From contig JAUIFJ010000014.1 in the NCBI GenBank assembly GCA_030429345.1, positions 1 through 64,000 on the forward strand: DNA of 64,000 bases. The letters run 5' to 3'. Below are positions 41,606 to 50,199 of this stretch, piece by piece. The translations under genes and the position numbers were made by a program. The DNA is from a bacterium. Its GTDB lineage: Bacteria > CAIWAD01. The notes under the pieces are model-generated. The model did no database searches and was not told the origin of the DNA. It saw only the letters and a program-made list of their open reading frames with translations. Within the stretch, counting starts at the first letter, position 1; every line of letters begins with the position of its first letter.

Positions 41606-41634
41606 TTGACAAACTGACCGCCGGTCAGTACTCT
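41606..41634 (+). promoter_or_regulatory. Promoter of the TetR-TonB operon
   Basis: TTGACA (41606-41611) and TACTCT (41629-41634) with a 17-base spacer that is almost entirely filled by operator 1. Confidence 0.65.
41613..41629. promoter_or_regulatory. TetR-type operator 1 (TonB operon)
   Basis: Perfect 17-bp palindrome ACTGACCGCCGGTCAGT located between the -35 and -10 boxes. Confidence 0.85.
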
Positions 41635-41647
41635 TGGCACATGCAAA

Positions 41648-41662
41648 ATGACCGTCGGTCAT
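41648..41662. promoter_or_regulatory. TetR-type operator 2 (TonB operon)
   Basis: ATGACCGTCGGTCAT, a perfect 15-bp palindrome sharing TGACCG-n-CGGTCA with operator 1, centred 34 bases downstream of it. Confidence 0.85.
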
Positions 41663-41686
41663 CAAATGAACTGGAGTCACTCGGTC

Positions 41687-42355
41687 ATGACCCTCAATGA
41701 ACGGCGAGACCGCGAGAAGCAGCAGCGACGCAAGGCCATTCTCGAGCAGGCGCGACGCCTCTTTCTGCAGAAGGGCTATGCGGCCGTCAGCCAGGACGAA
41801 CTGGCGACGGCCTGCGAACTGGCGAAAGGCACTCTCTACCTCTACTTCCCCGGAAAGGCCGCCCTGCTGGGTGCTCTCTGCCGGGAAGCGCACCAGGAGA
41901 TGAGCGCGGATTTCCGGCGGGTCGCCACTTCCGATGGGCCCCCCGGCAAACGGCTGAACGGAGTCGGCCTTGCGTTCGTCGACTGGTTTCGCAGGCACCG
42001 CGAAACCATGCCCTTGCTGGAGTATTCCGGGCGCGAGGATGTGCGTGCCGCCCTGCCGGATGCTCTGCGTCAGGAACTGGAAACGGACGAGTTCGAGCCG
42101 ATCCGCATTATGAGCGGACTGATTGCCGAATGCCGCGAGGCAGGCTATCTGAAAAAGCAGGTCGAACCCATGGAACTGGCCTGCCTGCTTGCGGGATCAT
42201 CGATGGGCCTGGTGCGCATGGCCATGAGTTGCGGCGAGCTGCTTCCCGGATCGCCGGGGGACTTCATTCGCAAGGGCTGGGCCCTGGTGCTGGACGGCCT
42301 GGTCGAGGGCGGCCTGGAGGCGGAGCATCTGCTGTCTCCCGAAATGGATCACTAG
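41687..42355 (+). CDS. TetR/AcrR-family transcriptional regulator (TonB-linked)
   Basis: A 222-residue regulator. REKQQRRKAILEQARRLFLQ leads into the HTH with YAAVSQDELATACELAKGTL and recognition helix GTLYLYFPGKAAL. The rest is a helical ligand domain. ATG 41687 is preferred (GGAG at 41672-41675); an in-frame ATG at 41666 overlaps the operator zone. Two TGACCG palindromes in the promoter are its probable sites, so it likely represses itself and the TonB receptor four bases downstream, and perhaps the divergent protease. Confidence 0.9.
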   Translation: MTLNERRDREKQQRRKAILEQARRLFLQKGYAAVSQDELATACELAKGTLYLYFPGKAALLGALCREAHQEMSADFRRVATSDGPPGKRLNGVGLAFVDWFRRHRETMPLLEYSGREDVRAALPDALRQELETDEFEPIRIMSGLIAECREAGYLKKQVEPMELACLLAGSSMGLVRMAMSCGELLPGSPGDFIRKGWALVLDGLVEGGLEAEHLLSPEMDH

Positions 42356-42359
42356 GAGA

Positions 42360-44636
42360 ATGAGAATGCTGAAGCCGATCGCATGGTTGGTCCTGCTGTT
42401 GCCGCTGGTGTTGCAGGGCGCGGAGTACGAACTGACCGGTGTCCTGCAGGGACAGGTGCTGGACAAGGAAAGCGGCGAGACCCTGGAGGGCTGCAACCTG
42501 CAGCTGCTGGACAGCCGGCTGGGCGCGGCGAGCGACCTGGATGGCCGCTTCCGCATCGAGGCGGTGAAGGTCGGCGTGCACAACCTGCGGGTCAGCCGGC
42601 TGGGCTACGAGACGAGAGTGGTCACCGACCTGGTCGTCACGCCGCGTCACAGCGACGAGGTGGTGATCGAGCTTGCGCCGGGCGCCATGGAACTGGGAGA
42701 GATTGTCGTACGGCCGGACTATTTCAGCGTGCGCGACGAGGGCGGGGCGCCGGCGGTGAGATACAACCGCGAGGAGATCCGCCGGGCGCCGGGCTCCGCG
42801 GAGGATGTGAGCCGCCTGCTGCATGTCCATCCCGCCGTGGCCATGGGGCAGGACGACCAGCGCAATGACCTTGTCGTACGCGGCGGGAATCCCATCGAGA
42901 ACCTGCTGACCGTCGACGGGCATCCGGTGCAGAACCTTTCGCACTTCAGCAACCAGGGCTCGACGGGCGGCCCGGTAAGCATCCTCCAGGCGGACTTCAT
43001 TGACGATGTGCGCTTCGTGCCGGGCAGTTTCGACTCCCGTTTCGGCAATCGCCTCAGTTCGGTGATGGATGTCCGCATGAGGCGCGGCAGCGATGGCTGC
43101 ATGAGAGGGGAACTCTACAGCAGCATGGCGGGAATCGGATTCCAGGCAGAAGGCCCGCTGGGGAAGAAGGGCAGCTTCCTGCTCGGCGGCAGGCGTAGTT
43201 ATCTGGAATTGATGGTGGATCAGCTCAACCTGGCCAACGCCCCGGTCATGGCCGACCTGAACGGAAAGGTCTCCTTTCATCCGGGTCCAAGGGATCGCGT
43301 CGATGTGCTGCTGCTGGGCAGCAGCAGCCGAATGCTGCAGAGCGCCGTGGACGACGCCGACCAGGGAGTCAACTTCGATACACGGGTCAAGAACTCGATG
43401 AGCGGGCTGAGCTGGAGGCATTTCCGCAAGGACGGCAGCTCCCTGACCACCCGTGTCACATTGAACAACCAGCTCTTCGACGAGACCTTCAGCTGGTACG
43501 ACAGCACGGAGCGCAGCGATCACAGTGCAAGGGAGAACACGCTGACCCTGCAGAGCGAGTGGAGCCGCCGCTTCGGGGCTTCCCTGTGGACGATCGGCGC
43601 CGGAGCGGAGCGGCTGGACAGCCACCATGATGTCACACTGGAGAGCTGGACCACCGTCTTCGGCGAGCCGATTCCTCCGGCGCGCGTCGAACTGGACCTG
43701 GACAAGGTGCGCAGCTTCGGTTTTCTCAACCTTGTGCACGAGACGGGCTTCGGCCTGCAGCTCACGGCCGGCATGCGCGTGGATCACGACGACTGGTTCG
43801 GCACGACGGATCTGCAGCCGCGCGTGGCCCTGCGCCAGCAGCTGTTCCGCGACTGGGCGATCACGGGAAGCGCCGGCGAGTACGCGCAGACGATTCCCGC
43901 CGGCTGGGCCGCCCAGGACGAGCGCAACCGGAACGCGGAGAGCATGAAGGTGAGACAGGGACAGCTGGGATTCGAGTGGCGCCCCGCCGACGCCTGGCTG
44001 CTCAGCCTGGACGGCTTCCACCGCAGCTACCGGGACATGCCCTACAGCCGCCAGCAGCCCTGGCTGCCCCTCGCCGCCGCAGGCAGCTATTTCGGCTACC
44101 GCGACCTGGGCCTGATCCTCAGCGGCGGAGAAGGGCGCGCCTATGGGCTGGAATTCCTTGCGCAGAAGAAGTTGAGTGGCAAGACCTACGGCACCTTCAG
44201 CTATGCCTGGTCGCTCAACCGCTACCGCACTCCGCTGGGCGAGTGGGAGACCGGTCCTTTCGACCGCCGGCACATGGCGACCGTGATCCTGGGCTGGCTG
44301 CCCAGCAATCGCCTGGAGCTGAGCATGAAGTACGCCATTTCGGGCGGCGCCCCGACCACGCCGATCAACGAGACCGCCAGCGCCATTGCCGGCCGCAGCC
44401 GCTACGACATCGCCCGGTTCAACGAAGACCGGCTGCCGGTGTATCACCGCCTCGACCTGCGCGCGGACTGGCGCTTCCACTTCCGCACCCTTGACCTGGT
44501 GACCTTCCTGGACCTGCAGAACGCCTACAACCAGAAGAATGTCACCAGCCGCTACTGGTCGGTGGAGGACCAGCAGGTCAAGGAGCAGATCGGCTGGGAG
44601 GTCATGCCCGTTGGGGGTGTGAGACTCGAATTCTGA
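42360..44636 (+). CDS. TonB-dependent receptor with N-terminal carboxypeptidase-regulatory-like domain
   Basis: A 758-residue outer membrane transporter. After a signal peptide (IAWLVLLLPLVLQGA) residues about 25-105 are a CarboxypepD_reg-like Ig domain (GQVLDKESGETLEGCNLQLL, RLGYETRVV). The plug domain follows with VVRPDYFSVRDEG, DLVVRGGNPIENLLTVDGHP and SILQADFIDDVRFVPGSF, then a long beta-barrel ending GWEVMPVGGVRLEF with terminal Phe as usual. It imports an unknown ligand using TonB energy. It is co-transcribed with the TetR regulator, and followed by a terminator. Confidence 0.93.
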   Translation: MRMLKPIAWLVLLLPLVLQGAEYELTGVLQGQVLDKESGETLEGCNLQLLDSRLGAASDLDGRFRIEAVKVGVHNLRVSRLGYETRVVTDLVVTPRHSDEVVIELAPGAMELGEIVVRPDYFSVRDEGGAPAVRYNREEIRRAPGSAEDVSRLLHVHPAVAMGQDDQRNDLVVRGGNPIENLLTVDGHPVQNLSHFSNQGSTGGPVSILQADFIDDVRFVPGSFDSRFGNRLSSVMDVRMRRGSDGCMRGELYSSMAGIGFQAEGPLGKKGSFLLGGRRSYLELMVDQLNLANAPVMADLNGKVSFHPGPRDRVDVLLLGSSSRMLQSAVDDADQGVNFDTRVKNSMSGLSWRHFRKDGSSLTTRVTLNNQLFDETFSWYDSTERSDHSARENTLTLQSEWSRRFGASLWTIGAGAERLDSHHDVTLESWTTVFGEPIPPARVELDLDKVRSFGFLNLVHETGFGLQLTAGMRVDHDDWFGTTDLQPRVALRQQLFRDWAITGSAGEYAQTIPAGWAAQDERNRNAESMKVRQGQLGFEWRPADAWLLSLDGFHRSYRDMPYSRQQPWLPLAAAGSYFGYRDLGLILSGGEGRAYGLEFLAQKKLSGKTYGTFSYAWSLNRYRTPLGEWETGPFDRRHMATVILGWLPSNRLELSMKYAISGGAPTTPINETASAIAGRSRYDIARFNEDRLPVYHRLDLRADWRFHFRTLDLVTFLDLQNAYNQKNVTSRYWSVEDQQVKEQIGWEVMPVGGVRLEF

Positions 44637-44671
44637 GGCGGGATAAGCTGGAAACGTAGACGGAAATAGGA

Positions 44672-44702
44672 AAACGGGGATCGCATGCGATCCCCGTTTC
44701 TT
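44672..44702 (+). terminator. Rho-independent terminator after the TonB receptor
   Basis: AAACGGGGATCGCA pairs with TGCGATCCCCGTTT (44672-44685 with 44686-44699), an extended near-perfect stem, followed by CTTCATT. It would also work on the minus strand for the small basic gene. Confidence 0.88.
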
Positions 44703-44757
44703 CATTGGCTTCCATCGGCACAGGGATCCGGAATCCGCTGTGCGGCGGACCGCAGTC

Positions 44758-44862
44758 CTAGCGGCTGCGCTTCTTCTTCGAAGAAGGAGGGGTCTTGCCG
44801 CCGGCGGGCTTGGGGGCCGGGGTGGGCTTGGGGCTCTTCTTCGCGGTGATCGACTTGCTCAT
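44758..44862 (-). CDS. Very small basic Lys/Pro-rich protein (tentative)
   Basis: A 34-residue frame, MSKSITAKKSPKPTPAPKPA then GGKTPPSSKKKRSR, with about one third Lys/Arg and many Pro, like the tail of histone-H1-like proteins. AAAGGATG precedes the ATG, and a hairpin (GCCCGTT/AACGGGC) lies further upstream. No hydrophobic core is possible, so it would be a disordered nucleic-acid-binding peptide. A longer upstream in-frame extension exists but has no start context. The 44863-45222 gap beyond it shows nothing else recognisable. Confidence 0.45.
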   Translation of the reverse strand: MSKSITAKKSPKPTPAPKPAGGKTPPSSKKKRSR

Positions 44863-45222
44863 CGATGCATCCTTTCCATTGCCCGTTGTTGAACGGGCGA
44901 TGTCTGCTCTGTACCGACTTCCGCAAGCTATGTCGACCCACCTTCTGGCGAGCCGCAAGACTGCCGCGAAAACCGGCGCAGGCTGATTCGTGGGCTCCGC
45001 TAGCGCTGCATATGTCACTCAGCGGCTCCCACTCGAATCGGGCGGCAAAGGAGGAATTACGCGGGGATTCCTGCAAGAGAATTCTGAGGTATTTTCGCAG
45101 GCTCTGCAGGCCAGCCGATCTCACGGCCGCCGGGCCGGGCTACGCCAGATGCCGTATGGATCCTGACTGCCCAACCACCGATACTCGTGGTTCCGGAACC
45201 CACACCGAACCCGAGGAGAACC

Positions 45223-47367
45223 ATGAGATTTCCGATCCTTCTTCCCCTGTTGCTCGCGGCTCCGCTCCAGGCGGCCATGGAGCTGAATCCCGGCCCCTGT
45301 GACACGGAGTTCGGCGACCTGCTGCAGCTTCCTTCCGGCCTGCTGATCGCGGGCAATCTGGGCGGATTGTTCCTCTCGGAGGACCAGGGGGCCAGTTGGC
45401 GCTACGCGGATCTCGGGCTTCATGATGATCCCAATGCGGCGATCCAGCCGCGCTTCGACGCGGCCGAGCGCAGCGACGGCAGCCTGGTGCTGGTGATGGA
45501 ATACGCTTACCTGGCCAACGCCGACCGGACCGTCTTCACCCGCCTGCCGAACAGCTGGCCCTGGGCGCTCGAATCCATCGAGGCCTCCGGGGACACGCTG
45601 GTCGCGGCCAGCTCAGACCAGATCTTCCGCAGCATCGACTCGGGCGCCAGCTGGGAGATGGTCTGGGACGAGAGCATCCTGTGGGATCACATTCACAGCC
45701 TGCATCTGCATCCGACGGACGGCACCTTCGTGGCGCACCTGGAACGCTCGGGCGGCACCTGGCTGATCGTCTCCGAGGACGGAGGGGCGACCTGGGAGGT
45801 CCGGCAGATCCAGGGAGTCAGCGGGACGATCTTCGGCATCGGCTTTGCCGACGATGGTCGCCTGTGGTTCGGCAACGACTGGCAGAACGAGGCACACCTT
45901 CGTGTGACAGATGACCTGGGCGCGAGCAACCAGATCCTCCACAGCGCGCCGATTCTAGGAGGGCTGGCGGTCGGACCTGCGGGGCGCCTGGCTATGACGA
46001 CGAACTCGCAGATACTCCTCTCCACCGACGAAGGCGAGTCCTTCGAGCTGCTCGATACACCCTTCTCCTTTGCCACGCCCCTCTGCTTTACTCAGGAAGG
46101 AACCCTGCTGGCCGGGACCGACGAGGCCATGTACTACAGCACGGACGACGGAGCCGGCTGGTCGGGAGTCGGCGAGGGCTTCTGGTCCCTCTACATGCTG
46201 GACGCGGACGTGGGGCCGGACGGGGTCTCGTGGATCCTCGGCAGCCGTGCGCTCTGGCAGGACAACGGCGAGGGCTCCTGGGAGTCCGTAACCCTGCCCG
46301 GCGACGAGGACAGCTACTTCCAGCGACTGCGCATCACGGAATCGGGCCGCCTGCTGCTCTTCGGCCGGCAGAGCCAGGGACCGGCGCTGTGCTACACCAG
46401 CATGAATGGCGGCGGCAGCTGGGAAAGCGCCTTGGGCCTGGGTGAAACAACGAGCTGGGGTGATTTCACCTCCATCAGCGAGAGCGGCGACTGGATCTGG
46501 GCCGGACATGAGACCCTGGGCGTGTTCCGCTCCGGGGATGACGGACAGAGCTGGGAATCGGTCAACGCCACGGCAAACGGCCGCCTGGCCCTGGGCGGGG
46601 CGACGCTTTTCCTCAGCGGGCCGGAAGGGGCGAAGTTCTCCGTGGACGAAGGCGCCAGCTGGAGCGCCTTGCCGGGCATCAGCACCGGCGGGTTCGGCGC
46701 GGCCAATCCGCAGAGCGGCGCTTTCGTGATTCCCTACTGGGCCGACCTGATGCGAACCCCGGACAACGGCGAGACCTGGACCGACATCCGCTCCAATGCG
46801 GAAGCCGGCCTGGTGGATGCGACACTGGCCGAGTTCGGTCCGATGCTGTATACGCCGGAAGGCGAACTCCTGCTCAGCGTCCAGGCGACGAACAACCTGA
46901 GCTATCGCCGGGAAACACGGCTGCTGAGTTCGCTGGATGACGGAGACAACTTCACGGATGTCACGGAGGAAAGCTGGCTGCGACGCGCCGTGATCGGGCA
47001 CCTGAAGGCTAGCGCGGAAGGCATGGCGATCGCCTGCACCAACATGGGCCTGTTCGGCAACGGCTACGAGCCCTTCGTGGAGCTGGCGGAGCACACGCTG
47101 CCGCAGGGCCTGCTGCTGGAAGCCAGTTTCCCGAACCCCTTCAATCCGGCAACGGTGATCCCCTTCCACCTGCCCACGGCGATGGATGCGAGGCTGGATG
47201 TCTACAATCTGCGGGGAGCGCGCGTGGCGCGCCTGGCCGACGGCTTCCTGCTGGCGGGCAGGCACCAGGTGGACTTCCACGCCGCGGGGCTGGCCAGCGG
47301 GGTCTACGTATACCGTCTGGAAGCCGGGGGCCACAGCCTGCAGCGCAGCCTGTTGCTGCTCAAGTAG
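45223..47367 (+). CDS. Secreted BNR/sialidase-like beta-propeller protein with FlgD-type sorting tail
   Basis: A 714-residue protein with signal peptide (FPILLPLLLAAPLQA). At least seven BNR-type motifs of S-x-D-x-G-x-x-W form recur (SEDQGASW, SIDSGASW, SEDGGATW, STDEGESF, STDDGAGW, SGDDGQSW, SVDEGASW), giving a multi-bladed propeller. The last 85 residues start EASFPNPFNPATVIPF and end QRSLLLLK, the surface-sorting module. Catalytic residues of true sialidases are not evident, so it is more likely an adhesin or sensor than an enzyme. GAGGAGAACC precedes ATG 45223. Its 3' end overlaps the convergent nucleotidyltransferase by eight bases. Confidence 0.87.
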   Translation: MRFPILLPLLLAAPLQAAMELNPGPCDTEFGDLLQLPSGLLIAGNLGGLFLSEDQGASWRYADLGLHDDPNAAIQPRFDAAERSDGSLVLVMEYAYLANADRTVFTRLPNSWPWALESIEASGDTLVAASSDQIFRSIDSGASWEMVWDESILWDHIHSLHLHPTDGTFVAHLERSGGTWLIVSEDGGATWEVRQIQGVSGTIFGIGFADDGRLWFGNDWQNEAHLRVTDDLGASNQILHSAPILGGLAVGPAGRLAMTTNSQILLSTDEGESFELLDTPFSFATPLCFTQEGTLLAGTDEAMYYSTDDGAGWSGVGEGFWSLYMLDADVGPDGVSWILGSRALWQDNGEGSWESVTLPGDEDSYFQRLRITESGRLLLFGRQSQGPALCYTSMNGGGSWESALGLGETTSWGDFTSISESGDWIWAGHETLGVFRSGDDGQSWESVNATANGRLALGGATLFLSGPEGAKFSVDEGASWSALPGISTGGFGAANPQSGAFVIPYWADLMRTPDNGETWTDIRSNAEAGLVDATLAEFGPMLYTPEGELLLSVQATNNLSYRRETRLLSSLDDGDNFTDVTEESWLRRAVIGHLKASAEGMAIACTNMGLFGNGYEPFVELAEHTLPQGLLLEASFPNPFNPATVIPFHLPTAMDARLDVYNLRGARVARLADGFLLAGRHQVDFHAAGLASGVYVYRLEAGGHSLQRSLLLLK

Positions 47368-48199
47368 CCAGGCGGGCGCGCAGGGCCTCCAGCTCGATCT
47401 CGGGAAAGCGCGGCGCGACCAGCTCCAGGCTTTCGCGGACCAGCGCTTTCAGTTCGGGCAGGGCCTGTTCCCGTGGAGACCGGAAGAGGCCGTTCAGCCT
47501 GTTCGCCAGGTCCCGGGGCGTGTGTTCCATGAGCCCGATGTGGCGGGTGGTCCGCTTGAACTGGAAGCGGCACCAGTAGAGCCGGTTGAGCCCGGAAAGA
47601 ATGGCTACGATCTTGTAGGCCGCCTCCGCGAGTTCCTGGTTGTACCACAACTCGGCGTCCCGCGTGCGGAAGTGCTCTTCCAGCCGCCAGAGGGGGAAGA
47701 AGCCCAGGTTGCCGCGGATCATCTTCAGCGACAGGTCGCGCGGATAGGCGGCAATGCGCTCCTGCCAGGCCTTCATCTGCTTCTCGCCGTGCAGGGCGAT
47801 GCAGTTCAGGGTGCCTTCCATCGCCTTCTGGGCCGGGCTTTCGATGTCGTGTTCCAGCAGTACGGCGTCGATCGTCTGTTCCCAGGCGGCACAAGCCGTG
47901 TGACCGATCTGGATCTCGCGTCCGCCCAGGTCCCAGGCCTGGGCGAAACTGCCCTGCGAGCGTTCTCCCAGGGTCCACTTGATCTCCCCGCCGCCCAGCT
48001 CCGAACGCAGCCCGTCCAGCAGTTCGTCGGAGGGGAGCTCCCCCTCGTAGTAGGCCGTCATGTCCACGTCGGACTGATCATCCGTGATGCCCTTCGCCGT
48101 GGACCCCGTGACCATCACGCAGCTGCAGCCGGGCAGAGCCGCCAGTTTTCCGCCTGCTTTCCGCGCCAGTTCCATGCAGTCCTGCTTGTTGTCGCTCAT
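47360..48199 (-). CDS. Nucleotidyltransferase-fold protein
   Basis: A 279-residue protein of the polymerase-beta superfamily. VMVTGSTAKGITDDQSDVDMTAYY carries the GS-x10-DxD metal site (cited as GSTAKG and SDVDM). The C-terminal half is helical with a conserved-looking LWRLEEHFRTRDAELWYNQE stretch, like kanamycin-nucleotidyltransferase or DUF4037-type enzymes. It may adenylylate an antibiotic, tRNA or protein. The ATG overlaps the stop of an ArsR-type regulator by four bases, so both are made together and the regulator may sense the same substrate. Confidence 0.78.
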   Translation of the reverse strand: MSDNKQDCMELARKAGGKLAALPGCSCVMVTGSTAKGITDDQSDVDMTAYYEGELPSDELLDGLRSELGGGEIKWTLGERSQGSFAQAWDLGGREIQIGHTACAAWEQTIDAVLLEHDIESPAQKAMEGTLNCIALHGEKQMKAWQERIAAYPRDLSLKMIRGNLGFFPLWRLEEHFRTRDAELWYNQELAEAAYKIVAILSGLNRLYWCRFQFKRTTRHIGLMEHTPRDLANRLNGLFRSPREQALPELKALVRESLELVAPRFPEIELEALRARLAT

Positions 48200-48765
48200 T
48201 CCGCCTCCCGCGTCTGGTTGAGGATCAGGGTGAAATCACAGCTCAGGGAGTCTTCGTCTTCGCGCCGGTAGTCCTCCCGGTTCAATCGCGTGATCAGCTC
48301 CAGCAGTTCCGTGCGCAGCCGGTGCAAGGCGACTTCCGTGAGACGCAGGCGCTTGCGTGTGAATACCGGACGTTCCGCCTCCCCCGACGCGCTGTCCTGC
48401 AGGCTGCGCAGCAGGCTTTCCCGGCTGTCCTCGATCATGCCTGAGAAAAGGGCCGCCGTGTCCTCGTCGGGAAGCGCATCTCCGGCCAGGGGATTGGCCA
48501 GGCGGAAGCGACGAGCGCTGACCTGGTAGAGTTTCTCCACCAGGTGGCCCTCCCTGCGCTCCTCCACGACTCGAATCAACTGCTGATCCAGCAGGCGCTT
48601 CACATGGTAGTGCAGCTTGGGGGCCGGGAGTCCCAGTGTGCCCGCCACCTCCTTTACGCTGGCTGGCGTCTGAAGCAATTGCAGAATTTTCAATCGCATA
48701 GGCTCCGAGAAGACGCGCAGCGCCTCTGGATCCCGGATCCACAGTTCATCTGCTGGACCTGGCAT
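48196..48765 (-). CDS. ArsR-type winged-helix transcriptional regulator
   Basis: A 189-residue protein. RVFSEPMRLKILQLLQTPASVKEVAGTLG and KLHYHVKRLLDQQLIRVVEE form the HTH_20/ArsR winged helix, with LHYHVKRL as recognition helix. The remaining 100 residues are helical and charged and may bind a ligand or partner. No cysteine metal site of the classical ArsR type is present. AAGGGAG precedes the ATG. An AT-rich dyad directly upstream is a likely operator, and the downstream nucleotidyltransferase is co-expressed. Confidence 0.85.
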   Translation of the reverse strand: MPGPADELWIRDPEALRVFSEPMRLKILQLLQTPASVKEVAGTLGLPAPKLHYHVKRLLDQQLIRVVEERREGHLVEKLYQVSARRFRLANPLAGDALPDEDTAALFSGMIEDSRESLLRSLQDSASGEAERPVFTRKRLRLTEVALHRLRTELLELITRLNREDYRREDEDSLSCDFTLILNQTREAE

Positions 48766-48786
48766 GGTGCACTCCCTTTATTCAAA

Positions 48787-48812
48787 AAATCTTAAATGAC
48801 TAAATATGATTT
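48787..48812. promoter_or_regulatory. AT-rich dyad upstream of the ArsR-type gene
   Basis: AAATC at 48787-48791 and GATTT at 48808-48812 bracket a strongly AT-rich 26-bp stretch in an otherwise GC-rich genome. It lies 22 bases before the ArsR start codon and probably holds both the -10 box and the repressor site. Confidence 0.5.
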
Positions 48813-48918
48813 GAGGATTAAGGAGTCAAGCTCGAAGCCGCAAGAGTGTTCATCCTCTATCTGCGCATTCGACAAGCCTTGCTAGCTTGCGGCGGGTTCC
48901 GATGAACCAAAGGGACAA

Positions 48919-50151
48919 ATGATGCTGCATCGCCTATTCCCCTGGCTGGTCCTGCTGGCCCTGTCTTCCGGCTGTGATCTGGAATCGCTGGATCCAGGCG
49001 GCGGGGATCCGCCGGAAACTCCCGACCCTCCAAGCTTCGTCAGCGGCTACTGGAACCATGAATGCGACAGCAACGGGCAGGCGACCCATGCCCAGGAGAG
49101 CTATCGCCTGCAGTTCAGTGTGACACGCCCCGACGGCTCCGCGGCGCGCAACGCCAGGGTGCTGCTGTATACGGGCAGCGGATCCGCCCTCTGCTGGGCG
49201 CAGGAGACCGGCTACGCCCCGGCCTTCCACTGGCTGCAGGAACAGGACCTGCAGCCCCTGGAGTCGCGAATGGAGCACAAAGGGGATCGGCGCGTCGCGG
49301 AGGATACGCCGGTCGACCTGCAGCTGGGCGAAGCCGCCGACGCCCTGTTGCCGCGGGAAGGCGGTGTGATCCGCAGCATTGCCGGCGACGATCCGCTGCT
49401 GCACAGCGATTGCCGACAGGCGGCTCCGGGCGAGCTTTTCGAAGAGCTGCAGCAGCAGTCCCTGGACTGGTTCCTGCTGCGAGCCGAAGGGCGGGGATTG
49501 AGCAGCGGCAGCCATCCGAAGGAGGCCTTCGTGCGCGCCGGCGCTGCCGGGGAGGCGGACTTCCTGGCCTTCTGCACCAGCCACTTCGGCTACACGGACG
49601 ACGACACGCTTTCCTATTGTTTCGAGGAGCTGCCCGCCGGGACCCAGCCCGCCCTGCTGCCGCGCGTTCGTATACGCGATTTCCGCGAGGGGCCGGGCAT
49701 TTTCGACTGGCGCTTCGTGCTCAGCTGGGAGCAGAGTCCCTTGGACCTGGACCTGCATCTGTGGACCCCGCCCATCGACGGTCAGGCGCATCATGTGTAT
49801 TACGGAAATCGGGGCAGCCTGGACCGGACGCCCTGGTGCCAGCTCGGCGAGGACGCCACGGATGCCGGCGGCGCCGAAGTGCTGACGATTGCCGATGCCC
49901 GGCCCGGCGAGTACCGGCTGATGGTCACCGACTATTCGGGCGCCGGCGGGCTGTCCGCCAGCGGCGCCCTCCTGGAGGTATACCGCCATGGCGCGCTGCA
50001 GCAGGATCTGGCCGTCCCGCCCGGGGAGAGCGGCTCCAACCGCTGGTGGTTCGTCGGCACGATCACGGACTCCGTCTTCACCGAGATCGGCGAATTCCGC
50101 GACCAGGGAGGAGCTCCGCCAGTGGATGCCCTTCCGGCAAAGCAGCGCTAG
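48919..50151 (+). CDS. Lipoprotein with DUF2135/YfaP-like domain
   Basis: A 410-residue protein with signal peptide and lipobox LALSSGC, so it should be lipid-anchored. Residues about 30-240 contain several cysteines (CDSNG, LCW, SDCRQ, FCTSHF, SYCFEE) that may pair in the periplasm. Residues about 265-400 match the DUF2135 pattern: FVLSWEQSPLDLDLHLWTP, VYYGNRGSLDR and GEYRLMVTDYSGAG. DUF2135 domains are Ig-like modules found with von Willebrand-type surface proteins. ATG 48919 is used after AAAGGGAC; ATG 48922 is equally possible. The next gene is another large surface protein. Confidence 0.78.
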   Translation: MMLHRLFPWLVLLALSSGCDLESLDPGGGDPPETPDPPSFVSGYWNHECDSNGQATHAQESYRLQFSVTRPDGSAARNARVLLYTGSGSALCWAQETGYAPAFHWLQEQDLQPLESRMEHKGDRRVAEDTPVDLQLGEAADALLPREGGVIRSIAGDDPLLHSDCRQAAPGELFEELQQQSLDWFLLRAEGRGLSSGSHPKEAFVRAGAAGEADFLAFCTSHFGYTDDDTLSYCFEELPAGTQPALLPRVRIRDFREGPGIFDWRFVLSWEQSPLDLDLHLWTPPIDGQAHHVYYGNRGSLDRTPWCQLGEDATDAGGAEVLTIADARPGEYRLMVTDYSGAGGLSASGALLEVYRHGALQQDLAVPPGESGSNRWWFVGTITDSVFTEIGEFRDQGGAPPVDALPAKQR

Positions 50152-50187
50152 GAGGGCTTTTCGACTGCCGCAGCCGCTTGTTTTTCC

Positions 50188-50193
50188 TATCAT
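50188..50193 (+). promoter_or_regulatory. Candidate -10 box for a leaderless transcript
   Basis: TATCAT ends six bases before ATG 50200, the spacing expected if transcription starts at the A of the start codon. No Shine-Dalgarno sequence is seen before this ATG. A convincing -35 is missing. Confidence 0.35.
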
Positions 50194-50199
50194 TGCAGC

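Noticed and set aside
42264-44705. 813-codon antisense frame over the TonB receptor
   Set aside because: Same shadow effect; the plus strand has a signal peptide, plug and barrel.
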